Of a stretch of 43,597 nucleotides of DNA, positions 1 to 8,609 are shown one piece after another. Positions within the stretch are counted from its first letter, which is position 1. Every line of letters begins with the position of its first letter. The position numbers and the translations under genes were made by a program. The notes below the pieces were generated by a model. That model searched no databases. It worked only from the letters and a program-made list of their open reading frames with translations, and had not been told where the DNA came from. Source of the DNA: Thermoflexus hugenholtzii JAD2 (GTDB lineage Bacteria; Chloroflexota; UBA11872; UBA12225); assembly GCA_945865725.1 (NCBI GenBank), contig CAMBEO010000014.1:1-43597 (forward strand), read 5' to 3'.

Positions 1-375
1 CTCTCTGGCGTCATCCGTTCCTCCGCCACGGGAGGGGGGACGATCACGATCACCGGGCACGACATGCGCTTCGAGCCGAAGGTCATCACCGCCGTCGTTG
101 GTCGCCCGCTCACGATCACGTTCAAGAACGCGGGCCTCGTCGAACACGATCTCAACGTCGAAGGCCTGGAGGCGTCCGATGCCCGAGCGCGCAATGCATC
201 AAAGAGCCACGCGCACCCCGGCGCCGTGAGTGAACTCCACGTCTCCGCCGATCCCGGCGGAACCGCGACCCTGACCCTCACCCCGACCTCGACCGGCACG
301 TTCACCGTTTGGTGCTCCGTCGCCGGTCACAAGGAGGCGGGCATGGTGGCGCTGCTGACGATCACGCCGTCATAG
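1..375 (+). CDS. Cupredoxin-domain (plastocyanin-like) protein, 5' truncated by window edge
   Basis: Frame is open from base 1 (LSGVIRSSATGGGTITITGHDMRFEPKVITAVVGRPLTITFKNAGLVEHDLNVEGL...FTVWCSVAGHKEAGMVALL). H...C-x4-H-x4-M arrangement typical of type-1 copper sites. Confidence 0.85.
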   Translation, partial: LSGVIRSSATGGGTITITGHDMRFEPKVITAVVGRPLTITFKNAGLVEHDLNVEGLEASDARARNASKSHAHPGAVSELHVSADPGGTATLTLTPTSTGTFTVWCSVAGHKEAGMVALLTITPS

Positions 376-390
376 TTGGCCTGCCTTCGT

Positions 391-442
391 TGTCCGCGAA
401 ACGCCCCCCGGCCTGAAAACTCTCACGGGAGGAGCGGGGGAG
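391..442 (+). repeat. Dispersed repeat, degenerate A+C copy
   Basis: TGTCCGCGAAACGCCCCCCGGCCTGAAAACTCTCACGGGAGGAGCGGGGGAG. Confidence 0.7.
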
Positions 443-488
443 TTCCGACTGCACCGCCGCTGTCGCCAAAGAGAAAGGAACCTATTCG

Positions 489-716
489 ATGCCCCGCGCG
501 ATCCTCTCCGTGCCCGAGATCTCGTGTGCCCACTGCGCGTCGTCGATCGTCGCCGCCCTCGAACCAGAAGACGGGGTCACAAGCGTGTCGGTCAACGTCG
601 ATGCACGGCAGGTGCACCTCGACTTCCACGAGGCGACAATCTCGCTGGAACGCGTGAAGGAGATCCTCCTCGCCGAGGAGTTCCCGGTCGAGGCCGTCGA
701 GATGGTGGCCGGGTAA
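489..716 (+). CDS. Heavy-metal-associated (HMA) domain protein, CopZ-like copper chaperone
   Basis: 75 aa, ISCAHCASSIVAALE metal-binding CxxC motif, full HMA-like length; AAAGGAA upstream. Confidence 0.88.
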   Translation: MPRAILSVPEISCAHCASSIVAALEPEDGVTSVSVNVDARQVHLDFHEATISLERVKEILLAEEFPVEAVEMVAG

Positions 717-935
717 GCGTCGATCGCGGGTCACCGGAGTCGGGCCAGCGTCGCGGCGGGGGGCGCGGGACACCGTGCTACCCTCCGTCGCCGTTGAGCA
801 GGCGCGTCGATCGCGACCAGGTGCCCGGCGAGCGAGGGAGGGAACGTGACCGAAGCCGCCGGCCAACCACGTGCCGATAGCGTCCATGCCCAGTTGAAGC
901 CGAGCGTCCACGTGCCGTGGGAGCCCACGCGCACG

Positions 936-2186
936 ATGCCGACGATCCGCATAACGAACGTCAAGGCGATCTGCACCGCGCCCGACGGGATCCGCCTCGT
1001 CGTCGTCAAGGTCGAGACCTCGGACCCGGGCCTGTACGGGTGGGGGTGCGCCACGTTCACGCAGCGGCCCCTTGCCGTGGTCTCCGCGATCGAGGACTAC
1101 CTGAAGCCGCTCGTCGTCGGGCGCGACCCGAACGACATCGAGGACATCTGGCAGACCTCGTTCACCAGTGGCTACTGGCGTAGCGGGCCGATCATGTTCA
1201 ACGCCATGAGCGGTGTCGACCAGGCGCTCTGGGACATCAAGGGCAAGCGGGCGGGCATGCCGCTCTACGAGCTGTTCGGCGGGAAGTCGCGGCAGGCGGT
1301 CTCGCTCTACGCGCACGCCTCCGGGCGGGACATCCCCGAGCTCGAGGACCGGATTCAGTCCTACGTCGAGAAGGGCTACCGCTACGTGCGGTGCCAGGTC
1401 GCCGTCCCGGGGATGTCGATGTACGGCACCCGGTCAGCGAGCGGCGACGACGCCGTCGCGATCGACCCGACGGCACCGCCGCGCCTCAACCGGTCGCGCC
1501 CGTCGTTCGAGCCCACGCCGTACTGCCGGTTGATCCCGAAGATGTTCGAGCGGGTGCGCGGCACCTTCGGCGACGACCTCGAACTCTGCCACGACGTCCA
1601 CGAGAACATCCCGCCCATCCAGGCGGTGCAACTCGCGAAGGATGTCGAGCCGTATCACCTCTTCTTCCTCGAGGACGCCCTCGCGCCGGAAGACATCGAC
1701 TACTTCCGCATCATCCGCCAGCAGACGAGCACGCCCCTCGCGATGGGCGAACTCTTCGTCAACGTGAACGAGTACGTGCCGCTCGTGCGGGACCGGCTCA
1801 TCGACTTCATGCGGGTCCACATCTCGGACATCGGTGGCCTGACGCCGGCACGCAAGTTGGCGGCGTTCTGCGAGTTCTTCGCGGTACGGAGCGCCTGGCA
1901 TGGCCCGGGAGACGTCTCGCCGATCGGCCACGCCGCCAACACGCACCTCGACATGTCGATCTGGAACTTCGGTATCCAGGAGCAGACCGTGTTCGGCGAA
2001 CGGACGCGCGAGGTGTTCCAGGGCGTGCCCGAGATCCACGACGGTTGCTTCTGGCTCAACGAGAAGCCCGGCCTGGGTATCGAAGTTGACGAGGAACAGG
2101 CCAAGAAGTACCCGTTCCCCGAGCATCCCCTCAACGGCGCGTGGCCGCCACGGCGTCGCCTCGACGGTACGACGATCCGGCCATAG
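936..2186 (+). CDS. Enolase-superfamily dehydratase, D-mannonate dehydratase/RspA-like
   Basis: MPTIRITNVKAICTAPDG...GCATFTQRPLAVVSAIEDYLKPLVVGRDPNDIEDIWQ...FNAMSGVDQALWDIKGKRAGMPLYELFGGKSR matches the ManD/RspA subgroup. The ORF extends to 846; ATG at 936 is the more likely start. Confidence 0.88.
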   Translation: MPTIRITNVKAICTAPDGIRLVVVKVETSDPGLYGWGCATFTQRPLAVVSAIEDYLKPLVVGRDPNDIEDIWQTSFTSGYWRSGPIMFNAMSGVDQALWDIKGKRAGMPLYELFGGKSRQAVSLYAHASGRDIPELEDRIQSYVEKGYRYVRCQVAVPGMSMYGTRSASGDDAVAIDPTAPPRLNRSRPSFEPTPYCRLIPKMFERVRGTFGDDLELCHDVHENIPPIQAVQLAKDVEPYHLFFLEDALAPEDIDYFRIIRQQTSTPLAMGELFVNVNEYVPLVRDRLIDFMRVHISDIGGLTPARKLAAFCEFFAVRSAWHGPGDVSPIGHAANTHLDMSIWNFGIQEQTVFGERTREVFQGVPEIHDGCFWLNEKPGLGIEVDEEQAKKYPFPEHPLNGAWPPRRRLDGTTIRP

Positions 2187-2196
2187 TTCGTTCCCC

Positions 2197-2377
2197 CCTC
2201 CCCCCGTGAAAGCTTTTACGCTAGCCGGGAGGCAGGGGTGGTGCGACCCTCTCCCGCCGCAGCGTGGGAGTTTTCAACCGCGTACGCGGATAACGATGGT
2301 GGGGGCGTCTTTCTCTGCCTCTCCCCCCGTGAGAGCCTTTACGCAAGCCAAGGTGTGGGGGCGCCCGTCAGGGGAGC
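2197..2377 (-). repeat. Dispersed repeat cluster (reverse B-A flanked by reverse C-like copies)
   Basis: CCCTCTCCCGCCGCAGCG...CCGCGTACGCGGATAACGATGGTGGGGGC then CTCTCCCCCCGTGAGAGCCTTTACG. Confidence 0.8.
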
Positions 2378-2381
2378 GCCC

Positions 2382-3467
2382 TCACCGGGCCCTCGGTGTC
2401 GGCCCTGCAGGCGCGAAGCAGTCGCGCAACGCGATCAACGCGAAGATGCCGATCGCCGCGCCGAACCAGACCGTGCAGAGGCGGATGATGAGCGTCGCCG
2501 CTCCGGCGACCTCGTGCGATACCGCCCCGATAAGGACGGCGGCAATCGTGGCATCGGCAGCGCCGGCACCGCCAGGCATCAACGAGATGGCACCGGCAAG
2601 CGTGCCGGCATTCAGTGCCACCAGCGCATAGCCCATGAGCGACCAGTCGGCGGGCAGGCCGAAGGCGATCAGGGCGTACCAGAGGGCGACGCTTTCGGCG
2701 CCCCACGACAGGATCCCCGAACCGACCGCCAAGGCGAGGCTCCGAACGTCGAAAATCGACGCGGCGCCGACGATGACATCGCGGAACCGGTGTTCGAGGC
2801 GGTCAACGAGACGCCTGACGACCGGGATGGCGACCACCCGCGCCTCGATCGGGCGGGCCCACCCGGGCACCGTCCACGAGGCACTGCCGACGACCGCAAG
2901 CACCGCGCACCCGCCGACCGCACCGGCAACCGCCAGTGCTACCGGTGCCCACGAGTCCCAGATGATCGTCAGGCCCCACCCGGTCAGGATGATGATCGCG
3001 AAGCCGTCGGTTGCACGTTCGGCGATGCTGATGGGCGCCGCGCGCCACGCCGGCACGCCCGTGCGCTTGCTCAGGAACCACGCCTTGAGCAGTTCGCCTG
3101 ACTTGCCGGGCGTCACCGTCAGCGCGAACCCCGCAATAAAGATGACGGCACTCTCGCGGACGGTCGGGCGCGATCCGACGCGGTGGCAGTAGTAGTGCCA
3201 CTTGACCCAGCGGATCGAGGCGTTCACGACCGTCAGGCCGACCGCGATGGGGAGCGCGTCCCACGAGAACGTGCGGAACGCATCGGCAAGGCGTTGCCAG
3301 TCGCTCCAGGCGCCGACGGCGACCGCGACGGCCAAGGCGAGCAGCGCCGACCATGCGATCTGGCGCCAGACGCCCGCTAGAGATTGGCTTCCCGGGCTCC
3401 CAGGGGATTTCGGCGCCGGGTCGTCGCCGTCGGGGACGTTCGCCGGGGACGTCACGCCGCGGGACAC
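2382..3467 (-). CDS. Lysylphosphatidylglycerol synthase TM region/UPF0104 flippase-like membrane protein
   Basis: Multiple TM helices; TVTPGKSGELLKAWFLSKRTGVPAWRAAPISIAERATDG motif. Start placed at GTG 3467, just after the upstream gene's stop; the longer ORF to 3932 is antisense overlap. Confidence 0.8.
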   Translation of the reverse strand: MSRGVTSPANVPDGDDPAPKSPGSPGSQSLAGVWRQIAWSALLALAVAVAVGAWSDWQRLADAFRTFSWDALPIAVGLTVVNASIRWVKWHYYCHRVGSRPTVRESAVIFIAGFALTVTPGKSGELLKAWFLSKRTGVPAWRAAPISIAERATDGFAIIILTGWGLTIIWDSWAPVALAVAGAVGGCAVLAVVGSASWTVPGWARPIEARVVAIPVVRRLVDRLEHRFRDVIVGAASIFDVRSLALAVGSGILSWGAESVALWYALIAFGLPADWSLMGYALVALNAGTLAGAISLMPGGAGAADATIAAVLIGAVSHEVAGAATLIIRLCTVWFGAAIGIFALIALRDCFAPAGPTPRAR

Positions 3468-3487
3468 GCGGCCGAGGGGGCGCCCAC

Positions 3488-4831
3488 CTAGAGCGCTCCC
3501 TCCTTCGCCTCGATCTGGAGCCACGACGCCACCACGAAGAGGACGGTGTACACGGCGGTCCACTCTGCGACCAAGGGGTCGCCGGCACGGTCTTGCGCAA
3601 CCGACATCGCCGTGCCGAAGATGAGCGACGTGACCACGAGCAGGGCGCTCAATCCGCCGCGCTCGACGTGCATGCACCAGCGGCGGATGGCAACCGTGAA
3701 CGCCGAGAGCATGCCGATGACGAGCCACCAGAGGTGGCGCTCGGCGGTCCATCCGAAGACCTCGAGCACCGCCACCGCGCCAAAGACGACGAGGAACCCG
3801 AACATCACGTCCCGATGCAGCGTGTTGCCCTCGATGACCTCCCCAAGGGAGTTCTCGGTCTTCGTGTCGCTGACGATCCGGAAGAGCTTGATCGCCCGCA
3901 AGATCCGCAGGCCCTGGAGGAAGACGACCCACGGGGGAAGCTCACCCTCGCCCATGAGGCCCAGGTAGCCCGCCAACACGGCGAAGAACGGGAGGATGGC
4001 GATCAGGTCGATGATGCCCCAGAAGCCGAGGATGTAGTCGCGGGCCCGCTTCTCGTACCGGACATTCAGGGCGTAGTCGATCGTGAAGAGCGCGGCGACG
4101 ATCCCCTCGAAGATGACGAACCCGAAATGGATCCCGTCCTCGGCCTCGATCGGCATCGCGAACCACGGGTCGCGCGTCACCTCGGCGGCGGCGGTCTCCT
4201 CCTCCGCGGTCGGGGTGGCCGTCGGTTCGGCGGTCGGTTGGGGCGTGACGGTCGGCAGCTCGGAGACCCCGGTGCCCATCGCCCGGGACCGTGAAATCTC
4301 TTCCTGGATCAGGGATCGAACCTGGACGAGCAGTTCCGGCGTCGCCGTCGGCTCCACTTCCTCGGTCGGCGTCGCTTCCACCCCGTCGGAGAACGTCCGG
4401 AACTCCGGCGCCCCTTCGACGACGAGGAGGAGGAGCGAGAAGACGACAAGCCATGAGATGACGAAGGCATGCGTGGCGGCGGTAAGCGACCCGTCATGCG
4501 AGTACCCATGGTCGAGGTACGTCCGGATGCGCCGGATCAGCGGCACGCGGGGGGCGGCGGGGGGCGCCGCGCGGACCGGGGCGGGGGCTACCGGTGTACT
4601 GCTCGCAGCCGCATCGACGGGCTTTGGCACGGGCGGCGCCCCGGCGGGCCTCGGCTCGGCCAGGTGTTCGTCAGGCTTCGCTTCCGCTTGCGCGACGGCG
4701 GGCTTCGGCTCGGCCGGAGCGTCGGCGGGCTTCGCCTCGGCCAGAGCATCAGCGGGCTTCGCCTCGGCCTGAACGTCTCCGGGCTTGGCTTCGGGTTGCG
4801 CGTTAGGAGAGGTCGAGTCCATGGGATTCAT
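3488..4831 (-). CDS. Voltage-sensor-domain membrane protein without a recognisable K+ pore loop
   Basis: S2-S3 FEGIVAALFTIDYALNVRYEKRARDYILGFWGIIDLIAILPF and S4 LRILRAIKLFRI; about four more hydrophobic segments but no TxGYG. Start at ATG 4831 supported by GGAGG 11 nt upstream; the ORF is open to 5281 so a longer form is possible. Confidence 0.8.
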   Translation of the reverse strand: MNPMDSTSPNAQPEAKPGDVQAEAKPADALAEAKPADAPAEPKPAVAQAEAKPDEHLAEPRPAGAPPVPKPVDAAASSTPVAPAPVRAAPPAAPRVPLIRRIRTYLDHGYSHDGSLTAATHAFVISWLVVFSLLLLVVEGAPEFRTFSDGVEATPTEEVEPTATPELLVQVRSLIQEEISRSRAMGTGVSELPTVTPQPTAEPTATPTAEEETAAAEVTRDPWFAMPIEAEDGIHFGFVIFEGIVAALFTIDYALNVRYEKRARDYILGFWGIIDLIAILPFFAVLAGYLGLMGEGELPPWVVFLQGLRILRAIKLFRIVSDTKTENSLGEVIEGNTLHRDVMFGFLVVFGAVAVLEVFGWTAERHLWWLVIGMLSAFTVAIRRWCMHVERGGLSALLVVTSLIFGTAMSVAQDRAGDPLVAEWTAVYTVLFVVASWLQIEAKEGAL

Positions 4832-5198
4832 CTCGCTTCGCCCCTCCGTAGACGTCGCTCCGGTCAGGTTCGTCCGCTGATCGCCACCGCGGGCGGGGGA
4901 GGAGGGCATGGCACCCGCGACCGCGGGGGCGGGAGGAGGGGCAGGCGGCGGGGTCACGACTGGTGCGCCCGGCGGTGGAGGGGGCGTCCCGGGCACTGGG
5001 GTCAGCGGCGCGACCGTCGCCGGCTCGCCACTCGACGGCGTGCCAGGCGCCGCTCCGGACGCGGCGTCGCCGCGTCCGGCTTCCGGAGCGGAGGCCTCGA
5101 GACGCTGCCAGCGAGGGGGTTCCACGCGTCCTACTCCGCCTTCCGATACCGCATGCGGCTCCACCGCCACTGAGACACGTCGCCCGGGGTGTCCGGCG

Positions 5199-6125
5199 TC
5201 AACCGGTACTGCCCCGGATCGCCACCTTCGCGGCCACCTTGCGGCCGGTCGGGATGACGATGGCCGAGTCGCGCGGGCCAATCATGTAGTCGTCCGGCGG
5301 GTTGATCCGCACCTGTCGCTGGCCCCGGGCCTCGGCGAGGACGTCCTGGCCGCTCTCGGCCAACATGCGCTCGATGAAGCCGCTCACCCACCCGGTCCCC
5401 GTGCCCATGACGTCATTGACGGACAAGCTTTCGGGGTCGCTGATGATCCCGATGACCAGTTCGGAGCGCGCCGACCGGAACCAGGCGCGTGCCTCCCGGA
5501 GCGGCTTGCTCCACAGTTCGCTCGGCACGACCTCCTTGCGGACGGCCTGCGGGCTGCCGGCGCCGAAAAGCTGGCGGGCGGCGGCGCCGAGTCCCGGCGC
5601 ACGAGAGACCGCCACGATATAGAAGGGCTGCCGGGTGTCGCGGATCTCGATCTCGTTCGCACCGGCATTCTTGATGTAGGTGCCGCGATCAGGCTTGATG
5701 ACCTCGGCGACGATCGTGCCGTCCTTGTTCAGCTCGCGCGTCGCGATGATGTAGCGGAAGGTCCGGTCATCAGCGCCTGCGAGGGGTCCTGCCACCTCGT
5801 CGGCAACGATGATGATCGCCTTGGCCCCGGAGGCCCCAGCGGTCTGAAGGACTTCCTTCTCCGCCGGCGAACCGGGCACATGAAGGAACGTCGGCGCACT
5901 CCGGACATGGCCCATCTGGTCCTTGTCGGAAAGGGCCTCCTTGAGGGCGTCCAGCTCCTTGCCGATCGCTTCGGGGTCCCCGATATTGACGAACACGATC
6001 GGCGCAGACACGCCAGCGGTCGCAATGACCGCGCGCGCGATCGCAGGCACGCCCCGGTGCCATCCGAGGACCAGGAAGTGATCGGTCCAGGCCCGTGGTT
6101 CGCGCTGAAGAAATCGCTGGTCCAT
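5199..6125 (-). CDS. Stand-alone RCK (TrkA-N/TrkA-C-like) protein
   Basis: 308 aa, no TM region. TDHFLVLGWHRGVPAIARAVIA and C-terminal VMGTGTGWVSGFIERMLAESGQDVLA...NPPDDYMIGPRDSAIVIP align with the RCK part of the channel at 6298-7686. Confidence 0.8.
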   Translation of the reverse strand: MDQRFLQREPRAWTDHFLVLGWHRGVPAIARAVIATAGVSAPIVFVNIGDPEAIGKELDALKEALSDKDQMGHVRSAPTFLHVPGSPAEKEVLQTAGASGAKAIIIVADEVAGPLAGADDRTFRYIIATRELNKDGTIVAEVIKPDRGTYIKNAGANEIEIRDTRQPFYIVAVSRAPGLGAAARQLFGAGSPQAVRKEVVPSELWSKPLREARAWFRSARSELVIGIISDPESLSVNDVMGTGTGWVSGFIERMLAESGQDVLAEARGQRQVRINPPDDYMIGPRDSAIVIPTGRKVAAKVAIRGSTG

Positions 6126-6241
6126 GGTGCCGATGCCCCCACGAAGAGCGCGCCGAACGGACGCGTCGCGTTGGCCATTCTACGGTGAAGGCGGAACCCG
6201 TAAGCCGACTGGCATGACCGATCGGCTGCGACGCGACGGGC

Positions 6242-6260
6242 GGGCGCTATCATAGCGCCC
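6242..6260. promoter_or_regulatory. Perfect 19-bp inverted repeat GGGCGCTAT-C-ATAGCGCCC in a divergent promoter region
   Basis: 9-bp arms, 1-nt centre, between divergent RCK and K+ channel genes, 38 bp from the channel ATG. Confidence 0.55.
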
Positions 6261-6297
6261 ACCTGCCGGGCCCAAGGCCTGGCATTCGGAGGGGGCC

Positions 6298-7686
6298 ATG
6301 CAGGTCGCACAGATGCCAGCCGTCCCACGCGGGCCGTCGTGGGTACGGGCGTTCCTCGGCCTCCTCGGGATCGGGCGCGAGACGGTCGTCGCGGCGCCGG
6401 CGGCCAGGCCGGGGGTCAAGGTCGCAGTCGTGCCGGTCGTGCCGACCGGGATAAGCGGTGCGCTTCTGCAGGCCCGGGCAGCGCTCTCCGGCGCCGGCGA
6501 AAGCGCCTCATCGGTCTGGAACCTCGCCAACGACAACCGGCTCGCACGCTACGTGATGCTGATCGTGATCTTCACCGTCGGTCTCGGGGTCATCGTCTAC
6601 ACGGTGGAGCACGTGGTCGCACCAAGCGGCACGAGTGCCGAAGGCGAGGCGATCCAGATCACGACGCTCGAACGGGGCCTGTGGTGGTCGATTGTCACGA
6701 TGACGACCGTGGGCTACGGCGACCTCGTCCCCAAGACGACCCCCGGACGGATCATCGGCTTCTTGACCATGCTCAGTGGCATGGCCCTGACCTCGCTCGT
6801 CACCGCCGCGTTCTCGTCGCTGCTCGTCGCCCAGCAGTTGCAGGCCGCGAGCGGCCACGAGGCGATCACGGACTCGGACCACACCATCATCGCGGGCTGG
6901 AACGACCGGACGGAAGCGGTGATCGGCGGCCTGATCGCCTCGACGGCCGGGGGCAAGCCCGTGATCGTGCTGGTGAACTTGCTCGACGCCGAAAAGCTCT
7001 CGGAACTCAAGTACAAGTACCGCCGGATCAACTTGCGGTTCGTGCGCGGCGACGCCACGAGTGAACAGGCGCTTGAACGAGCGGGGGCCCACAAGGCCGC
7101 GAACTGCATCGTGATGGCCGACACGCAGCAGGCACCGGGTGGCGAGGACTTGCGCTCGACCGTGGTCGTGCTGACCGTCGACAAGATGAACGCGGACATC
7201 AAGATCACCGCCGAGCTGATGCTGTCCGAGAACGAGGCAGACATCCGTCGCGTCGGTGTCGACGACATCGTCCTCGCCGGGCAGGACACGGGGTTCTTCG
7301 TCTCGGCGGGTGCCCTCTCTCCCGGCCTCGGCAATGCCGCCCGCGAGATGTTGAAGGCGTCGGGTGGTGCCGAGATCCGGCGCATCGAGTTCCCGCGCAC
7401 GATGCGCGGACTGTCCTACGAGGAAGTGTTCAGCCTCTACCGGGAACAGAACGTCCTCATCGTCGGAGTCATCTCGGAACGCATCAACGTCTCGCTCGAC
7501 GACCTCCTGGGTTCCGGGACAGGTTGGGTCACCGGTCTGATCAAGCGCCTGATGGCGGAGGCAAGCCAGGAGATCCTCGGGCAAGACCAGGACAAGATCC
7601 AGATCTTGTGGGACCCGGGCGACGACTACACGATCGGTACGACCGACGCCGCCCTCGTCATCGCGCAGCCATTGACCGTCACGTAG
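6298..7686 (+). CDS. Two-TM potassium channel with C-terminal RCK domains (MthK-like architecture)
   Basis: TM1 YVMLIVIFTVGLGVIVYTVEH, selectivity filter TMTTVGYGD, TM2, then DHTIIAGWNDRTEAVIGGLIA (GW-type RCK Rossmann fold) and DPGDDYTIGTTDAALVIA. Confidence 0.92.
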   Translation: MQVAQMPAVPRGPSWVRAFLGLLGIGRETVVAAPAARPGVKVAVVPVVPTGISGALLQARAALSGAGESASSVWNLANDNRLARYVMLIVIFTVGLGVIVYTVEHVVAPSGTSAEGEAIQITTLERGLWWSIVTMTTVGYGDLVPKTTPGRIIGFLTMLSGMALTSLVTAAFSSLLVAQQLQAASGHEAITDSDHTIIAGWNDRTEAVIGGLIASTAGGKPVIVLVNLLDAEKLSELKYKYRRINLRFVRGDATSEQALERAGAHKAANCIVMADTQQAPGGEDLRSTVVVLTVDKMNADIKITAELMLSENEADIRRVGVDDIVLAGQDTGFFVSAGALSPGLGNAAREMLKASGGAEIRRIEFPRTMRGLSYEEVFSLYREQNVLIVGVISERINVSLDDLLGSGTGWVTGLIKRLMAEASQEILGQDQDKIQILWDPGDDYTIGTTDAALVIAQPLTVT

Positions 7687-7752
7687 GATGAAGGCACGCG
7701 GCACTGGCGGGCGCCAGAGCCGCGACGAAGCCCAGTCGCACTGGAGGACGAG

Positions 7753-8388
7753 ATGATCGCCGTCGCAGCCCCCGTGGTCGTCGCGAAGAACGGCCTCAAG
7801 ATGGGGCCCCACCTCGCTGACAACTTCGAGTACTCCAAGATCGAGGAGTTCTCGAAGGACATGGGCCCGGTCATGGCCGACTGGGTCGCCCGTGGCAAGA
7901 AGGCGAACATGCTCGCCGAGCTGACCGACGAGGAGGTCGCCCAGATCTTCTTCGGCGGCGAGTACTTCCACTACGAGCCAGGCGACGTGATCATCCCGTG
8001 GATGGACACGAAGGACAGCATGTTCGTCCTCCTCGCCGAGGGGCGCGTCCGGATCATCACCCCGATCATCCTGCCGCCACCGGTCGGTGACTGGCTCTCG
8101 GGCGAGAAGAGCCTGCTGGAGTTGCCCGCACCCCAGGTCGTCGGCCACTTCAACCTGCTGTCGAGTACCGTGCGGTCGGCGACCGTCGAGGCCATCGTCC
8201 CGATGGACGCGATCGAGGTCCAGAAGGCGTACCTCGACAAGCTGACGAAGGTGAACCTGCACGTCGGGGCCACGCTGTTCAAGAACATCGGCAAGGCGCT
8301 GCAGGGGCAGTTGCGCTTCACGAACAACGACGTGCAGAACCTGACGGTCGCCGTGGCACTCGCGTCGCGCGCCCTGCGCAAGGGCTAG
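7753..8388 (+). CDS. Cyclic-nucleotide-binding-like (cNMP/CRP N-domain) protein without HTH
   Basis: EYFHYEPGDVIIPWMDTKDSMFVLLAEGRVRI...VVGHFNLLSSTVRSATVEAIVPMDAIEV resembles a CNB fold; no DNA-binding domain. SD GGAGGACG before ATG; 66 nt after the channel stop. Confidence 0.75.
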   Translation: MIAVAAPVVVAKNGLKMGPHLADNFEYSKIEEFSKDMGPVMADWVARGKKANMLAELTDEEVAQIFFGGEYFHYEPGDVIIPWMDTKDSMFVLLAEGRVRIITPIILPPPVGDWLSGEKSLLELPAPQVVGHFNLLSSTVRSATVEAIVPMDAIEVQKAYLDKLTKVNLHVGATLFKNIGKALQGQLRFTNNDVQNLTVAVALASRALRKG

Positions 8389-8609
8389 CCGACGCCGGTC
8401 CGGGCCGTGTTGGACCATCGGGTCACGTGCCCGGCCATGGGTCGTGCACGTGATGGGCGGCGACGGCGCGTCCGCAACGCTTGCGGGGATGATGGGCCGT
8501 ATCGACGCTTCCACCGGCGCGCCATGGGTGCGGCGCCGATGGGAGCGGGAAGCATCCACGCTCATCGCGGCGGAGTGAACCTACGCGCCGCGCCGACGTT
8601 AGTTCGAAA

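Noticed and set aside
5131-5391. Minus ORF ending DVSQWRWSRMRYRKAE as a separate small gene or frameshifted RCK tail
   Set aside because: Mostly overlaps the RCK C-terminus in another frame; the RCK gene has its own plausible stop and there is no independent evidence of a frameshift.
6508-8565. 685-aa minus-strand ORF
   Set aside because: Antisense to the clearly coding K+ channel and CNB-like genes; Arg/Asp/His-rich high-GC shadow ORF.
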